DNA from: Phenylobacterium koreense
GTDB taxonomy: Bacteria > Pseudomonadota > Alphaproteobacteria > Caulobacterales > Caulobacteraceae
Direction of reading: 5' to 3'
Assembly (NCBI RefSeq): GCF_040545335.1
Contig: NZ_JBEPLU010000001.1
Location: forward strand, 2,232,001-2,296,000
Length of the DNA: 64,000 nt
Shown here piece after piece: positions 8,248 through 17,343 of this stretch; the stretch's first letter is position 1; each line of letters begins with the position of its first letter. Position numbers and translations under genes: made by a program. Under the pieces are notes generated by a model, which saw only the letters and a program-made list of their open reading frames with translations, was not told where the DNA came from and did no database searches.

Positions 8248-9375
8248 CTAGGCCAGGGCCTCGAGCCGGGCGGCGTAGCGCAGGCCGGTCGCGCGGTTGC
8301 TGAAGTTGGTGCGGATATGGCGGCGGGCGCGCTCGCCGAGGTCGCGCCTGGACCGAGGGTCGTCCAGCAGGCCGCCGATCAGTTCGACGGCATGGTCGAC
8401 CGATGGGTCCGCCCAGACCTGGCCCTCGCCGAACAGATAGGCGCCTTCGGCCACCGGGATCAGCTCGCAGTCGACCAGCAGGCTGGTGTCGGGCGTCATG
8501 AAGTCGAGATTGCCTGAATAGTTGGTGGCGACCGCCGCGCGGCCCATGATCATCGCCTCGGCCGGGCCGCGGCCAAAGCCTTCCGAGCGGTGCAGGGAGA
8601 CGAAGGCGTCGCAGCAGCGGACCAGATTCTTGATCTCGTTGTCGGAGAGCTGGCGGGTAATCGCCTGGGCCTGGCCGCCCAGCGCCTTCAGGCGGGCCTC
8701 CAGGGCCTTGCGGGCGGGATTGCCGTCGTCGCCGCCCTTGTACTTCACCACCGCATGCAGCGGCGCGTGCGGGCGTGCGGCCACCAGCTTCTCGAAGGCC
8801 TCCAGCATGGCGAAGGGGTTCTTCCGCTCGGCGTAGGACGAGAAGTCGAAGAAGAAGAGGCAGACGAAGGCGTCTTCCGGAATGCCGAAGTGACGGCGTC
8901 CCAGGAACGAGGACATGGTCAGCTCGACCGCCAGCGGCATGTGGACGACCGGGCGCTCGGTGACCGGGGTGATGGCGTCCTGAATGAACCGCGAGGGCGC
9001 CCAGACCTCGTCGAAGCGGTCGAGGATCTTCGCCCACGGCTCGGGATAGTTCGCGAGCTCCCAGGCCGGATAGATGATGTTGTAGGCGCTCTGGAAGGCC
9101 GGGCCCGAGCCCAGATGCTCCAGTACGCCCATGGCCTGCTCGACCTCGTCCGCATTGATGCAGAAGAGGTTGGTCTTCGGGCTGAGCGTCGGGACGACGT
9201 GGCCGGCGAACTCCCGCTCGAAGTCGGGGTCCTTGTTGCGGTCCATGCCGTAGATGTCGATCAGGCCGGGGGTGAGCCCGGCCGCGCGGAAGGCGCGAAA
9301 GGCGGAGCGGACATGTTCGGCCATCCCGATCGCGGAGAAGGGGTGGCCGACGAGGACGAGATCGGCCGGGGTCAT
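8248..9375 (-). CDS. Family 4-type (GT-B) glycosyltransferase
   Basis: Protein of 375 residues with the C-terminal GT-B signature EGFGRGPAEAMIMGRAAVAT, the donor-binding E-x7-E element of family 4 glycosyltransferases, preceded by a CDAFVSLHRS strand. The N-terminal half begins LVLVGHPFSAIGMAEHVRSA, a typical acceptor domain. It is predicted to be cytoplasmic. ATG 9375 overlaps the stop of the upstream WbsX-type gene (ATGA), so it is the last gene of the 13608-8248 operon and probably adds a sugar to the same glycan. Donor and acceptor are unknown. Confidence 0.85.
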   Translation of the reverse strand: MTPADLVLVGHPFSAIGMAEHVRSAFRAFRAAGLTPGLIDIYGMDRNKDPDFEREFAGHVVPTLSPKTNLFCINADEVEQAMGVLEHLGSGPAFQSAYNIIYPAWELANYPEPWAKILDRFDEVWAPSRFIQDAITPVTERPVVHMPLAVELTMSSFLGRRHFGIPEDAFVCLFFFDFSSYAERKNPFAMLEAFEKLVAARPHAPLHAVVKYKGGDDGNPARKALEARLKALGGQAQAITRQLSDNEIKNLVRCCDAFVSLHRSEGFGRGPAEAMIMGRAAVATNYSGNLDFMTPDTSLLVDCELIPVAEGAYLFGEGQVWADPSVDHAVELIGGLLDDPRSRRDLGERARRHIRTNFSNRATGLRYAARLEALA

Positions 9376-12300
9376 GACTTGTCCAGTAGGTCGGCTTCTG
9401 CGGCGTTCTTCACGGCTTCCAGCCAGCCGTGGCCGAAGCGCTGGTCGGGCTCCAGGTGCGCGCCTTCGCCCCATTCGTTCCAGGCATTGACGAAGACGAT
9501 CCGCTCGTCGCCGAAGTTCTGGCGGCGGGTTTCCTCGAACATGGCCTCGGTCCAGGCCTGGAAGGCGCCGGGGCTGGCGTACTGGAAGACCCAACCGCCA
9601 TCCTGGCGGCGGGGGGTGTTGTCCCAGGAGGGCATGACGCCCCGGAAGCGCTTGTGGCCCAGCGGCTGGGCGCCGAGGTAGGTGCGGACCATCTGGCGAT
9701 AGTCGTTCACCCGGCCCTCGAAGCGGGCGTTGAACAGCGGACCCGGCGGATGGATCAGGGCGCCGGTGCCGGCCGGCGGGAACTCGACCGAGGCGTCGAA
9801 GCCGAGGCTTTCCGGATCGGTCTTGCCGCCGGCCTTCTCGAATCCTTCGACGAAGGCGAGGTAGATTTCACCGACGCCGGCCTCGCGGCAATGCCTGCGC
9901 CAGGCGTCCGTCCAGGCCTTGGGATCGGGCAGCAGGCCCGGCCGATAGATCAGCAGCAGCGGCTTGCCGTCGATGCGGATGTAGTTCGGCTGGCGCAGAT
10001 AGGGTTCGAGCTCGGCGATCGAGGCCTCGGCGTCGCCTTCCTCATAGGTCTGGGCCAGCAGGACGTCGCGTTCCTGCCCGTCCCAGGTGCGGGTCCAGTT
10101 CTCGTTGGCCCAGCAGAGGCAGAACGGAAAATCGTCAGCCTTGCTTTCCAGCAGGGGTTCAAGCGGCTTTTCGAGAATCCGCCGGCCGCCGGTGAACCAG
10201 TAGAAGTAATGGCAGAAGCCGCCGATCCCGTAGCGCGCGGCCAGCTCGGCCTGGGCTCGCATCGCCGCCGGATCGGAGAGATCGTAGAAACCGAGGTCGG
10301 CGGGCACGTGCGGCTGGTAATGGCCGCGATAGTTGGGCAGCGCCCGGCTGACATTGGTCCACTCGGTGAAGCCAGGACCCCACCAGCGGTCATTCTCCGC
10401 CACCTTGTGGAACTGCGGCAGGTGGAAGGCGATGGTGCGGACGCGGTTCAGCGCCTCGAGCTGCTCGCCCCAGCGCTCGACGAACTTCTGCTGGTTGCGG
10501 GTCGCCAGGCGGTGCTTGTAGCCGCTGTCGATGGAGTTGGCGGTCACGCTGAGGTGGTGGACGATCTGCGAGGTCGGCTCGTAGATGATCCGCAGGCCCC
10601 GGGCGCGCAGGCGGAAGCAGAGGTCGGCGTCCTCGCAATAGGCCGGGGCGAAGGTGATGTCGAAGCCGTCCAGCTCGGCGAACACCTCGCGGCGGACCGC
10701 CAGGCAGGCGCCGGAGGCGTAGTCGACTTCCCGCCGCACGTTCCAGCGCGGCAGGCCGGGATCCTCGAAGAGGCCGATCATCTCCGACGCGCCGTCGACG
10801 CCAATGCGCGCGCCGGCTTCCTGCAGCCGGCCGTCCGGGAACAGCATCTTGGGCGCGGCGGCGCCGACGCGGGCCTCCTCCGCGAACGGGCGCAGCAGGG
10901 CGTCCAGCCAGCCTGGCCGGACCTGGACGTCGTTGTTCAGGAAGATCAGGAACTCGCCGGCGGCTTCCTGCGCCGCACGGTTGCAGGTGCGGATGAAGCC
11001 CTGGTTCTCGGCGTTGACCAGCAGCTTGACCCCGGTCTTGGCCACCACGTCCGCCGACCCGTCGCCGGAGGCGTCATCGATGACGATGACCTCGGCCTCG
11101 TCCAGATCGCCGGCGGCCTTCAGCGCCGCCAGGCATTCCAGGGTGAAGGTCAGGTTCTTGTAGGCCGGGATGACGATCGACACCCGCGGCTTGGCGGGCG
11201 CCGAAAAGCCCAGGCTTGCGGCCACCTTTTCGGCGTCGCGTTCGGCCACCTTTATCAGGTCGAAGGGTTGGACCTTCACGTCCTCGATGTGGCGCTGGCG
11301 GATCCGGCCATAGGCAGCGCGGGTGTCGCGATAGGCCTGGTTGTCGTAGGCGCCTGAGTCCTTGGCCCTGCCCGCGGCGCGCAACTGCTCGAAGAGGCCG
11401 GCCTCGCCGCGCGGCCGGGCGACGATCGCCCCGGCTTCCGGCTTGGGCGCGCGGCTCAGGGCCCAATGCTCCAGCGACGAGATCGGGACCTCGGCGGCCT
11501 GCGGGTTCTCGATCAGGTACGAGACCTCGTTGAAGTCCGCCGCCGGTGAGACGCCCTCGAAGGCGCCTTCGGTCAGGTAGTGCACCACCGGATGCAGATC
11601 GGCCGGAATGTCCGGTTGCTGCTCAAGATAGAAGGCGGTGTCGAAATGGATGCTGGGGTCGCGCCGTTCCTCGAAGCCGTGGGCCAGGAAGTGCGCCAGC
11701 GGACTGATCCCCATCGGCGCGGCCTCGCGGTAGCGGTCGGCGTACCAGAGCGGGTCGAACAGCGGGTGGGGGCTGCGGCCCTCGAAGGCGCCGCTGGCCG
11801 CGTAGTGGAGCAGGGGCGCGGCGTCGATCTCGGCCACGTCAGGATTGGTGGCCAGGTACCATTCGCCGTTGAACAGCGGGTGCGGCTGGTAGCCCTTGCG
11901 CCAGCCCTCGCGCAGATAATGGATCAGCGGGTTCTCGCCGCTGTCGGCGACCTCGTCCGACTGGCCGACATAGTAGCGGACGTCGAACAGCGGATGCGGC
12001 GCATAGCCCTCGCGCACGCCCTTGTGCAGGAAGTGCTGCAGAGCGGTCAGACCGGTGGCGGCGACCTTCACCGCATGGCGGCTGCGATAGTCCTTGAGAT
12101 CGAACAGCGGGTGGGGGCTGCGGCCTTCTTTGTCCCCGGCGATCAGGTAGTGGGCGAGCGGCGCCCAGCGCGAGCCGGCCAGGTCGGGATTGTGCTCCAT
12201 GTACCAGGCCTGATCGAACAGGGCCTTGGGATTGGCGCCCGCATCGGGCCCGGCGCGCACATAGGAGACCAGGCCGCGGGCCTTGCCGCCGTCGCGGCCG

Positions 12301-12566
12301 ATGGCGCGGTCCAGGCGAAAGTCCCAGAGACCCGAGCGAGCCAGCAGCGCCGCACGGCCCGGCCACTTGGCGCGGGCCAGCATCAGGTCGAAGCGCTGCT
12401 CCGTCGGCCCCTTGTCGGCCAGGCCCACCCGGCGGCCGGCGGCCTTGCGGAAGCGGTTCCAGCGGTCTTCGGCGACCACCATGCGCGCGCGATGCAGGTC
12501 CCTGCGGCGGGCCAGCAGGGCCTCGGCGTCGGTGGTCGGGTCGAGCTTTGAGAGATCGTTGGCCAA
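9372..12566 (-). CDS. Large repeat-bearing GT2 + WbsX glycosyltransferase
   Basis: Protein of 1064 residues from a TTG at 12566. Domains in order: a helical N-terminus (1-112); seven ~38-residue repeats (about 113-378) of the form LFDxxWYxxxNPDxAxxxxxPLxHYLxxGxxEGRSPHP; a family 2 glycosyltransferase (about 460-690) with SIVIPAYKN, VIDDASGDGS and the NND metal motif at 544-546; and a WbsX/glycoside-hydrolase-99-like domain (about 709-1060) beginning IAFHLPQFH and containing WANENWTRTWDG and NAWNEWGEGAHLEPD. It probably builds or trims a surface polysaccharide. The upstream sulfotransferase-like gene ends 22 bases before it. No ATG fits the N-terminus, and its ribosome binding site is weak, so the exact start is uncertain. 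Confidence 0.85.
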   Translation of the reverse strand: MANDLSKLDPTTDAEALLARRRDLHRARMVVAEDRWNRFRKAAGRRVGLADKGPTEQRFDLMLARAKWPGRAALLARSGLWDFRLDRAIGRDGGKARGLVSYVRAGPDAGANPKALFDQAWYMEHNPDLAGSRWAPLAHYLIAGDKEGRSPHPLFDLKDYRSRHAVKVAATGLTALQHFLHKGVREGYAPHPLFDVRYYVGQSDEVADSGENPLIHYLREGWRKGYQPHPLFNGEWYLATNPDVAEIDAAPLLHYAASGAFEGRSPHPLFDPLWYADRYREAAPMGISPLAHFLAHGFEERRDPSIHFDTAFYLEQQPDIPADLHPVVHYLTEGAFEGVSPAADFNEVSYLIENPQAAEVPISSLEHWALSRAPKPEAGAIVARPRGEAGLFEQLRAAGRAKDSGAYDNQAYRDTRAAYGRIRQRHIEDVKVQPFDLIKVAERDAEKVAASLGFSAPAKPRVSIVIPAYKNLTFTLECLAALKAAGDLDEAEVIVIDDASGDGSADVVAKTGVKLLVNAENQGFIRTCNRAAQEAAGEFLIFLNNDVQVRPGWLDALLRPFAEEARVGAAAPKMLFPDGRLQEAGARIGVDGASEMIGLFEDPGLPRWNVRREVDYASGACLAVRREVFAELDGFDITFAPAYCEDADLCFRLRARGLRIIYEPTSQIVHHLSVTANSIDSGYKHRLATRNQQKFVERWGEQLEALNRVRTIAFHLPQFHKVAENDRWWGPGFTEWTNVSRALPNYRGHYQPHVPADLGFYDLSDPAAMRAQAELAARYGIGGFCHYFYWFTGGRRILEKPLEPLLESKADDFPFCLCWANENWTRTWDGQERDVLLAQTYEEGDAEASIAELEPYLRQPNYIRIDGKPLLLIYRPGLLPDPKAWTDAWRRHCREAGVGEIYLAFVEGFEKAGGKTDPESLGFDASVEFPPAGTGALIHPPGPLFNARFEGRVNDYRQMVRTYLGAQPLGHKRFRGVMPSWDNTPRRQDGGWVFQYASPGAFQAWTEAMFEETRRQNFGDERIVFVNAWNEWGEGAHLEPDQRFGHGWLEAVKNAAEADLLDKS

Positions 12567-12588
12567 GTGAAGGTTACTCGCGGTGGGC

Positions 12589-13608
12589 CTAGCGGGCGGC
12601 GAGGGCCGCATCGACGACCGCCTCGATCTTGGCATGCTCCTGACGCAGCAGGGCCGCTTCATGCTCCAGGGCGCGCATGGCGCTGGCCTGCACCTCGTTG
12701 AGCTGACGCTGATGAAGCAGTTCGGCGCGGGTCGAATCGAGCTGGCTGGTCACGGGCGAGACCAATACGCCCATCTGCGACTTCATTTTGGCGATTTGCG
12801 CCGCTGCTTGCTCAAGCGGGGCGCGGTCGGGCTCGGCGCCGCTGGCCGCGGCCACGAACCAGTCCAGCACCGATTGAGCCATCGGCCCCACCAGCGGCAG
12901 GGATTCCAGGCTCTCCAGGGCCTCGTTGTGGCGCAGGTCCTTGGTCAGAAACTCGTCGATCTTGCCGGCGGCGCGTTCGTCCAGGCGCGGCAACGCGCCG
13001 CCCAGGGCGCGCTCCATGGCCGCGACCTCCTTGCGCCAGTCCGTCAGCAGGCCGTCATAGGAGACGAAGGCGCGGGGAACGTCGCGCGTATGAGTCTCGG
13101 CGGCCAGCATGTAGATCGTCCAGACGAGGACCGATTTCTCCGGCGGGAAGGCGTCCCGCCGCGACAGCGACCCGGCCACGGCCAGCGGATGGCGCACCGG
13201 GATCACCGCCCGGATCGGCATCCCGACTTCGGCCAGCACCTCGCGCCACATGGGCAGCAGCACTGATACCCGCGGGTCCTTCAGCAGGGGATGGATCGCT
13301 TCGCCGAACTCCGCGCGGAAGAGGTCCACGGCCCTGGCCTTCCACTCGGCCTCGGCGTCCGGCGCCAGGGGCTGGTAGGGCAGGTTGAAGGGATCGTCCC
13401 AGGCCGATTTCGCCGCCCGCAGCCGCTGGTCGTTGAAGACCGAGATCTTCCAGGGTTCGAAGTAGCCTTTGGCGTTGTGCTCATCGCCGGGCATGACGTT
13501 GTCCGGCAATTCGGCGCCCGCCAGCGCCAGCAATTGGGCGGTGGCCGAGGTGCCCGACCGGTGCATGCCGAGCACAAGATAGGCCGACCGCTCGAATGTC
13601 TGTGGCAT
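12589..13608 (-). CDS. Sulfotransferase-like protein with C-terminal coiled coil
   Basis: Protein of 339 residues. The N-terminus has the PAPS-binding P-loop of sulfotransferases (LVLGMHRSGTSATAQLLALA) and later a 3'-phosphate-binding element PVRHPLAVAGSLSRRD, so it likely transfers sulfate from PAPS to a glycan. Beyond about residue 250 the chain becomes heptad-like and charged (LDSTRAELLHQRQLNEVQAS), suggesting a coiled coil for oligomerisation or docking. ATG 13608 is chosen; an in-frame GTG at 13626 would add six residues. First gene of the glycan operon running to 8248. Confidence 0.75.
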   Translation of the reverse strand: MPQTFERSAYLVLGMHRSGTSATAQLLALAGAELPDNVMPGDEHNAKGYFEPWKISVFNDQRLRAAKSAWDDPFNLPYQPLAPDAEAEWKARAVDLFRAEFGEAIHPLLKDPRVSVLLPMWREVLAEVGMPIRAVIPVRHPLAVAGSLSRRDAFPPEKSVLVWTIYMLAAETHTRDVPRAFVSYDGLLTDWRKEVAAMERALGGALPRLDERAAGKIDEFLTKDLRHNEALESLESLPLVGPMAQSVLDWFVAAASGAEPDRAPLEQAAAQIAKMKSQMGVLVSPVTSQLDSTRAELLHQRQLNEVQASAMRALEHEAALLRQEHAKIEAVVDAALAAR

Positions 13609-13752
13609 GGCGCAAAAGTCTCGCACAGCCGCCCCGCGGCCAGTTCCCTCCCGCTCTATGGCCGCTCGCGCCGGGCCGCAAGGGAAAGCGATGGCGCCGG
13701 CCTCGTCGACGGACGCAGGGAGTCGTCGCGCCGAGAAGGCCAGCGGCCGGGG

Positions 13753-14529
13753 TCAGAGCTTGAGCGTGAGCATCACCCCGACGCCATAGTCGGCGCTGCC
13801 TTCGCTCAGTCCCGCGGTCCCATAGAGCGTGCCGTTGACCTTGTCGGTGACCGGGGTGCTCACCGCGCCGAAGAGTTCCCTGGCGTCCTTGGCCAGGGGG
13901 CTGCTGGCCTGGGCGTAGTCGTAGGAGACGATGGCGATCGAGCGGCCGAACACCATGCTGGCGCCCACCGAGGCCGCATAGGTGTTGCGCAGCTCCACGC
14001 CTTCGGGATCGCCCGGCATGCGGTAGTTGACCGAGAGGAAGGGCGCGACGGGACCGATCGGATAGGTGAAATCCGCCCCGACGGTGAAGTCGGCTTCGCC
14101 GGTGCCCAGGTGCTTGTCGGGATCGGAGGTGGGCAGCTTGGCCCGGCCCGTAAGGTCGATGCCGAGGCCAATGGGCAAAGTCGGAAGGGTGATGCTGCCG
14201 CCAAGGCTCAAGTCTCCCAGTCCGGAGCGCTTGCCCGCGACGCCGGTGACGCCGGGCAGAGGCTTGCCGTCCGGCCCGAGGACGACGCCCGCAGGTCCGT
14301 CGATGCGCACATAGGGCAAGCTTGCGGTGAGCCGGACGGTGTCGTTCCGCCAGGCGGCGCTGAACGGCGCAACCAGGATCTCGGTCTTTTCGTCCGCGGA
14401 GTATGAGCCGGAGGAGTAGTCGAGGCCGGTGGTCAGCGACAGGCCGCTCGACCCGGCGGTTTCCTGGGCGTCGGCGGCGGTGGCGAAGGCGGACGCAGTG
14501 CAGGCCGCGAGAATGGCTAGGTGTTTCAT
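13753..14529 (-). CDS. Exported outer-membrane-like beta-barrel protein
   Basis: Protein of 258 residues with a clear Sec signal peptide (cleavage after about residue 21, ADAQE). The mature part alternates polar and hydrophobic residues in strands (LTTGLDYSSGSYS, IAIVSYDYAQAS) and ends GVGVMLTLKL, i.e. a C-terminal strand closing on a hydrophobic residue, as in outer-membrane barrels. Function unknown; it resembles the loosely defined 'transporter'/MetA-pathway phenol-degradation type barrels. It is a single gene with its own upstream region. Confidence 0.6.
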   Translation of the reverse strand: MKHLAILAACTASAFATAADAQETAGSSGLSLTTGLDYSSGSYSADEKTEILVAPFSAAWRNDTVRLTASLPYVRIDGPAGVVLGPDGKPLPGVTGVAGKRSGLGDLSLGGSITLPTLPIGLGIDLTGRAKLPTSDPDKHLGTGEADFTVGADFTYPIGPVAPFLSVNYRMPGDPEGVELRNTYAASVGASMVFGRSIAIVSYDYAQASSPLAKDARELFGAVSTPVTDKVNGTLYGTAGLSEGSADYGVGVMLTLKL

Positions 14530-14590
14530 GAAGCCCCCGAAAATGAGGCGGAGCGCCTTTGGCGCCCCGCTAAGTTGCTTGAACGGTGAA

Positions 14591-15346
14591 TTAGTGGCCG
14601 CGGCCCGGACGGGCGGCGGCGACGATGTCCTTGACCGCCCGGGCCTGGGAGACCGTGCTCGCCACGTCGGCCCGCACGCTGGCGGCGTTCGACCGGGTGG
14701 CGGCGATGTCGGCGCGCGTTCCGGCCGTGGCGCTGCGGGTTTCGGCGACGCTCGAGCGAACCGTCGAGCGCAGGTCGGCGACCGCGCCCGTGGCGGTCGA
14801 GATGGACCGGTTGGCGTCGCGCGCGGCGGCGACGGAGGCCGCGCCCGCGCGAGCCGCGGCGCCGCGGTCGGAAGCCTCGACGCTGATGCCGGCGTCCACG
14901 GTCGCCTCGGCGGTCACCGCCGCGTCGCCGGTCGTCGCCATATCGGTCGCGGGATCGGTGGTCGTGTCGTCGCCGCCGGCCCGGGGGGCGCGGCGGGCGT
15001 CGTTGCGGGCATGGGCCAGGGCGCTGACCTGATCGCCGATGCCGTGGGCGTCATCTTCACCCTGCGACTGAGCCAGGGCGCGAACCTCGGCGCCGAAGGT
15101 GGTTTCAGCCGCGACTGCGTCATCGGCGGTCGTCGTATCGGTCGTCGTGGCGGTGGCGCCGACGGCCGTGGTCGCGTCATCGGAGGCCGTAGTGTCGCCT
15201 GCGGCCGTGGCGTCGGTGGCGGTCGCGCTGTCGGTGGTCGCAGCCGTGTCGGTCGTCGGAGCCGGGGGCGTGGCTTGCTGGGCAAAGGCGAGGCTGCTCG
15301 CCCCGGCGAGGGTCAGGGCCACTACGCCTGCGGTCAGGGTCTTCAT
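14591..15346 (-). CDS. Exported Ala/Thr/Asp-rich protein with C-terminal heptads
   Basis: Protein of 251 residues. A Sec signal peptide ends at about residue 22 (SLAFAQQA). Residues ~25-85 are low-complexity Thr/Asp/Ala; the last ~60 residues contain consecutive seven-residue units (TRSATAG, TRADIAA, TRSNAAS, VRADVAS) that would make an Arg/Asp-striped helical coil. No known domain. Probably periplasmic or outer-surface. It sits between the barrel protein and the S8 protease in the same orientation, but gaps of about 60 and 110 bases mean co-transcription is unproven. Confidence 0.55.
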   Translation of the reverse strand: MKTLTAGVVALTLAGASSLAFAQQATPPAPTTDTAATTDSATATDATAAGDTTASDDATTAVGATATTTDTTTADDAVAAETTFGAEVRALAQSQGEDDAHGIGDQVSALAHARNDARRAPRAGGDDTTTDPATDMATTGDAAVTAEATVDAGISVEASDRGAAARAGAASVAAARDANRSISTATGAVADLRSTVRSSVAETRSATAGTRADIAATRSNAASVRADVASTVSQARAVKDIVAAARPGRGH

Positions 15347-15458
15347 GCGATACTCCGTCAGGTTGTCTCGTCAGGGGCGGCCGGAGGGCGGCCCTGATCG
15401 AAAGAACGGAGCCCGGCGGTTTTTCATCCACGGGGCGGGGGGGACGGCCCGGACTTTT

Positions 15459-16754
15459 TCAGTTGGAGCTTGCTTCGACCCAGCCGTAGCCGAAGCGTGC
15501 ATCCTTGCCCTTGGTGCCGAGGTCGCGGGCCGTCGAGGCGAGTTCGTCGATCGCGCGGCGAGCGGCGGTCCGGCTTGGCGCAGTCATCAGGCCGGCGAGG
15601 CGCGCGGCCACCACCGGAGCGGCGAAGGAGGTGCCTCGCAAGGGGCGAGCCTTGCCGGCGGAGCCTGGCGGAGGCGTCAGGCCCAAGGCCACGAAGTCGA
15701 TGTGCGAGGGCTGGCTGGCCTCGGGCAGGAGGCGTCCGCGGGAGTCCACGGCCGACACCGCGATCACGCCGCGGTAGGAAGCCGGATAGGTGTCCTTGCT
15801 GGCTGGGCCGTCGTTGCCGGCGGGGGCGACCAGCAGGAATCCCTTGGAGACCAGCGACTGCACGGCCGCGCCCAGCAGCAGGTTCGGCGGGCCGACCAGG
15901 CTGATGTTGATCACCGGCGTCCCGCTCTGCGCCAGCCAGGCCATGCCGGCGACGATCGCCTCGGCGCTGCCGCCGGTGGGGTTGGCGCCGTAGACGTCCG
16001 CCACCCGCAGGCTCCCGACGTCGCCGCCCGGAGCGGCGAGGATCGCCGCCACGGCCGAGCCGTGCGGCTGCGGGCTGGCGGGCCCGACGAAGCCGCGCTG
16101 CTCGATCCGGACGCCCCGTAGGGCCTCGGCGCGGATATCGACCCCGCTGTCGATCATGCCGACGCTGGCCGAGCCGCGGCGGCCCGCCGTAACCTGACCC
16201 TGCGGGGCCAGGCCCGCCCCGTCATAGAGGTGGTTGAAGTCGTAGGCGCCGGCCGGATCACGCTCGCGGAGCAGGGCGACGGCGCGGTCGGTGGCCATGC
16301 CCGGCGGCGCGGCCAGGACCGTCACCTCGAGGTCGAGCGGCCCATAGGACGTGCGCCGGAGGATTGAGAATCCCGCCTGCCGGGCGGCGGCGAGCGACGC
16401 CTCCGAGGCGGCCACGGCGACTACCTCATTGCGGACGACCAAATGCCCGGTGCGGTCTGTCGCCAGCACGGGGACCGCCCGGCGGCGATCCTCGGCCAGC
16501 CGCTGACGCACCTGGGCGACCCGGGCGACCGCGCGCTCGGCGGCCGTCGAGGATGCGGCCTGCGCGCGCTCCAGGCCCCTGAACGCCGTATCAGGCAGGC
16601 TGTGGCGCGCCAGCGCCCGGTCGGTGATCGCCGAGACGTCGGGTATTCCGCCCCCGAGACCTAAACCGCCGCCGCGGCCCTGCGCATGACTCACGGTCGG
16701 CGCCGACAAAAGGAGCGCGCAGGCGAGGACGGAGAGGCGCGAGGTGCGAGGCAT
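15459..16754 (-). CDS. Exported subtilisin-like S8 serine protease
   Basis: Protein of 431 residues with an N-terminal signal peptide (cleavage after SHAQ, about residue 25). The subtilase catalytic triad is complete: Asp 202 in MIDSGVD, His 231 in PHGSAVA and Ser 376 in GTSFAAP, with oxyanion Asn 314 in PAGNDGP. Residues ~30-190 form an N-terminal region that may act as a propeptide or inhibitor. It should act in the periplasm or outside the cell. It is divergent from the ECF sigma factor at 16837 with an ~80-base shared upstream region, so the sigma factor may control it; cleavage of the anti-sigma factor is a further possibility. Confidence 0.9.
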   Translation of the reverse strand: MPRTSRLSVLACALLLSAPTVSHAQGRGGGLGLGGGIPDVSAITDRALARHSLPDTAFRGLERAQAASSTAAERAVARVAQVRQRLAEDRRRAVPVLATDRTGHLVVRNEVVAVAASEASLAAARQAGFSILRRTSYGPLDLEVTVLAAPPGMATDRAVALLRERDPAGAYDFNHLYDGAGLAPQGQVTAGRRGSASVGMIDSGVDIRAEALRGVRIEQRGFVGPASPQPHGSAVAAILAAPGGDVGSLRVADVYGANPTGGSAEAIVAGMAWLAQSGTPVINISLVGPPNLLLGAAVQSLVSKGFLLVAPAGNDGPASKDTYPASYRGVIAVSAVDSRGRLLPEASQPSHIDFVALGLTPPPGSAGKARPLRGTSFAAPVVAARLAGLMTAPSRTAARRAIDELASTARDLGTKGKDARFGYGWVEASSN

Positions 16755-16836
16755 GCGGTTACCGGCGGCGTTTCCAAGATCGTCGAATGGATTAAACGTG
16801 CGGTCCCGCCCGTTTCATTCACAGGACAGTACGAAA

Positions 16837-17343
16837 TTGGACGGATTCCAACGCGACCTGGTGGCTCTGCTGCCTCGCCTGCGTCGGTTGGCCCGGGCGC
16901 TCACCCGGAACCTGACCGATGCGGACGACCTGGTGCAGGTCACCGTGACTCGGGCTCTTGCCAGGTCCGATCGGTTTCAGCGTGGGAGTCGACTGGATAG
17001 CTGGATGTTCACCATCATGCGCAACGCCTGGATCGACGAGGTGCGTTCGACGGCGAGCCGGGCCTCGCTGATCATCGTCGGGGAGGACGTCGAACGGACG
17101 GGCGATGATCTCGCCGCCGTGCGCGCGATGGAGGCTCGAGCCGACTTCGGCGTGCTGCACGGCGCGATGCAGCGCCTTCCCGCTGAGCAGCGCCTGGCGG
17201 TGGCCCTCGTGCTGGTCGATGGCCTGTCCTATCAGGCGGCGGCCGAAGTGATGGGCGTGCCGATGGGAACCCTGACCAGCCGCCTGGTGCGCGGCCGCGC
17301 GGCTCTTGCTGCGCATCTCGAAGGAGAGGAGGGGGCTCGATGA
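16837..17343 (+). CDS. ECF-type RNA polymerase sigma factor
   Basis: Protein of 168 residues, the normal size for an ECF sigma factor. Region 2 is visible as DADDLVQVTVTRALAR...SWMFTIMRNAWIDEVR, and region 4 as LSYQAAAEVMGVPMGTLTSRLVRGR, a helix-turn-helix for the -35 element. The start is taken as TTG 16837 behind AGGACA; an ATG at 16744 would add a non-conserved extension overlapping the protease start. Its stop overlaps the anti-sigma ATG (ATGA), giving translational coupling. Confidence 0.88.
   Translation: MDGFQRDLVALLPRLRRLARALTRNLTDADDLVQVTVTRALARSDRFQRGSRLDSWMFTIMRNAWIDEVRSTASRASLIIVGEDVERTGDDLAAVRAMEARADFGVLHGAMQRLPAEQRLAVALVLVDGLSYQAAAEVMGVPMGTLTSRLVRGRAALAAHLEGEEGAR

Noticed and set aside
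9429..11357. 642-codon plus-strand open frame across the GT2/WbsX gene
   Set aside because: Shadow frame; the minus strand carries complete glycosyltransferase and WbsX motifs.
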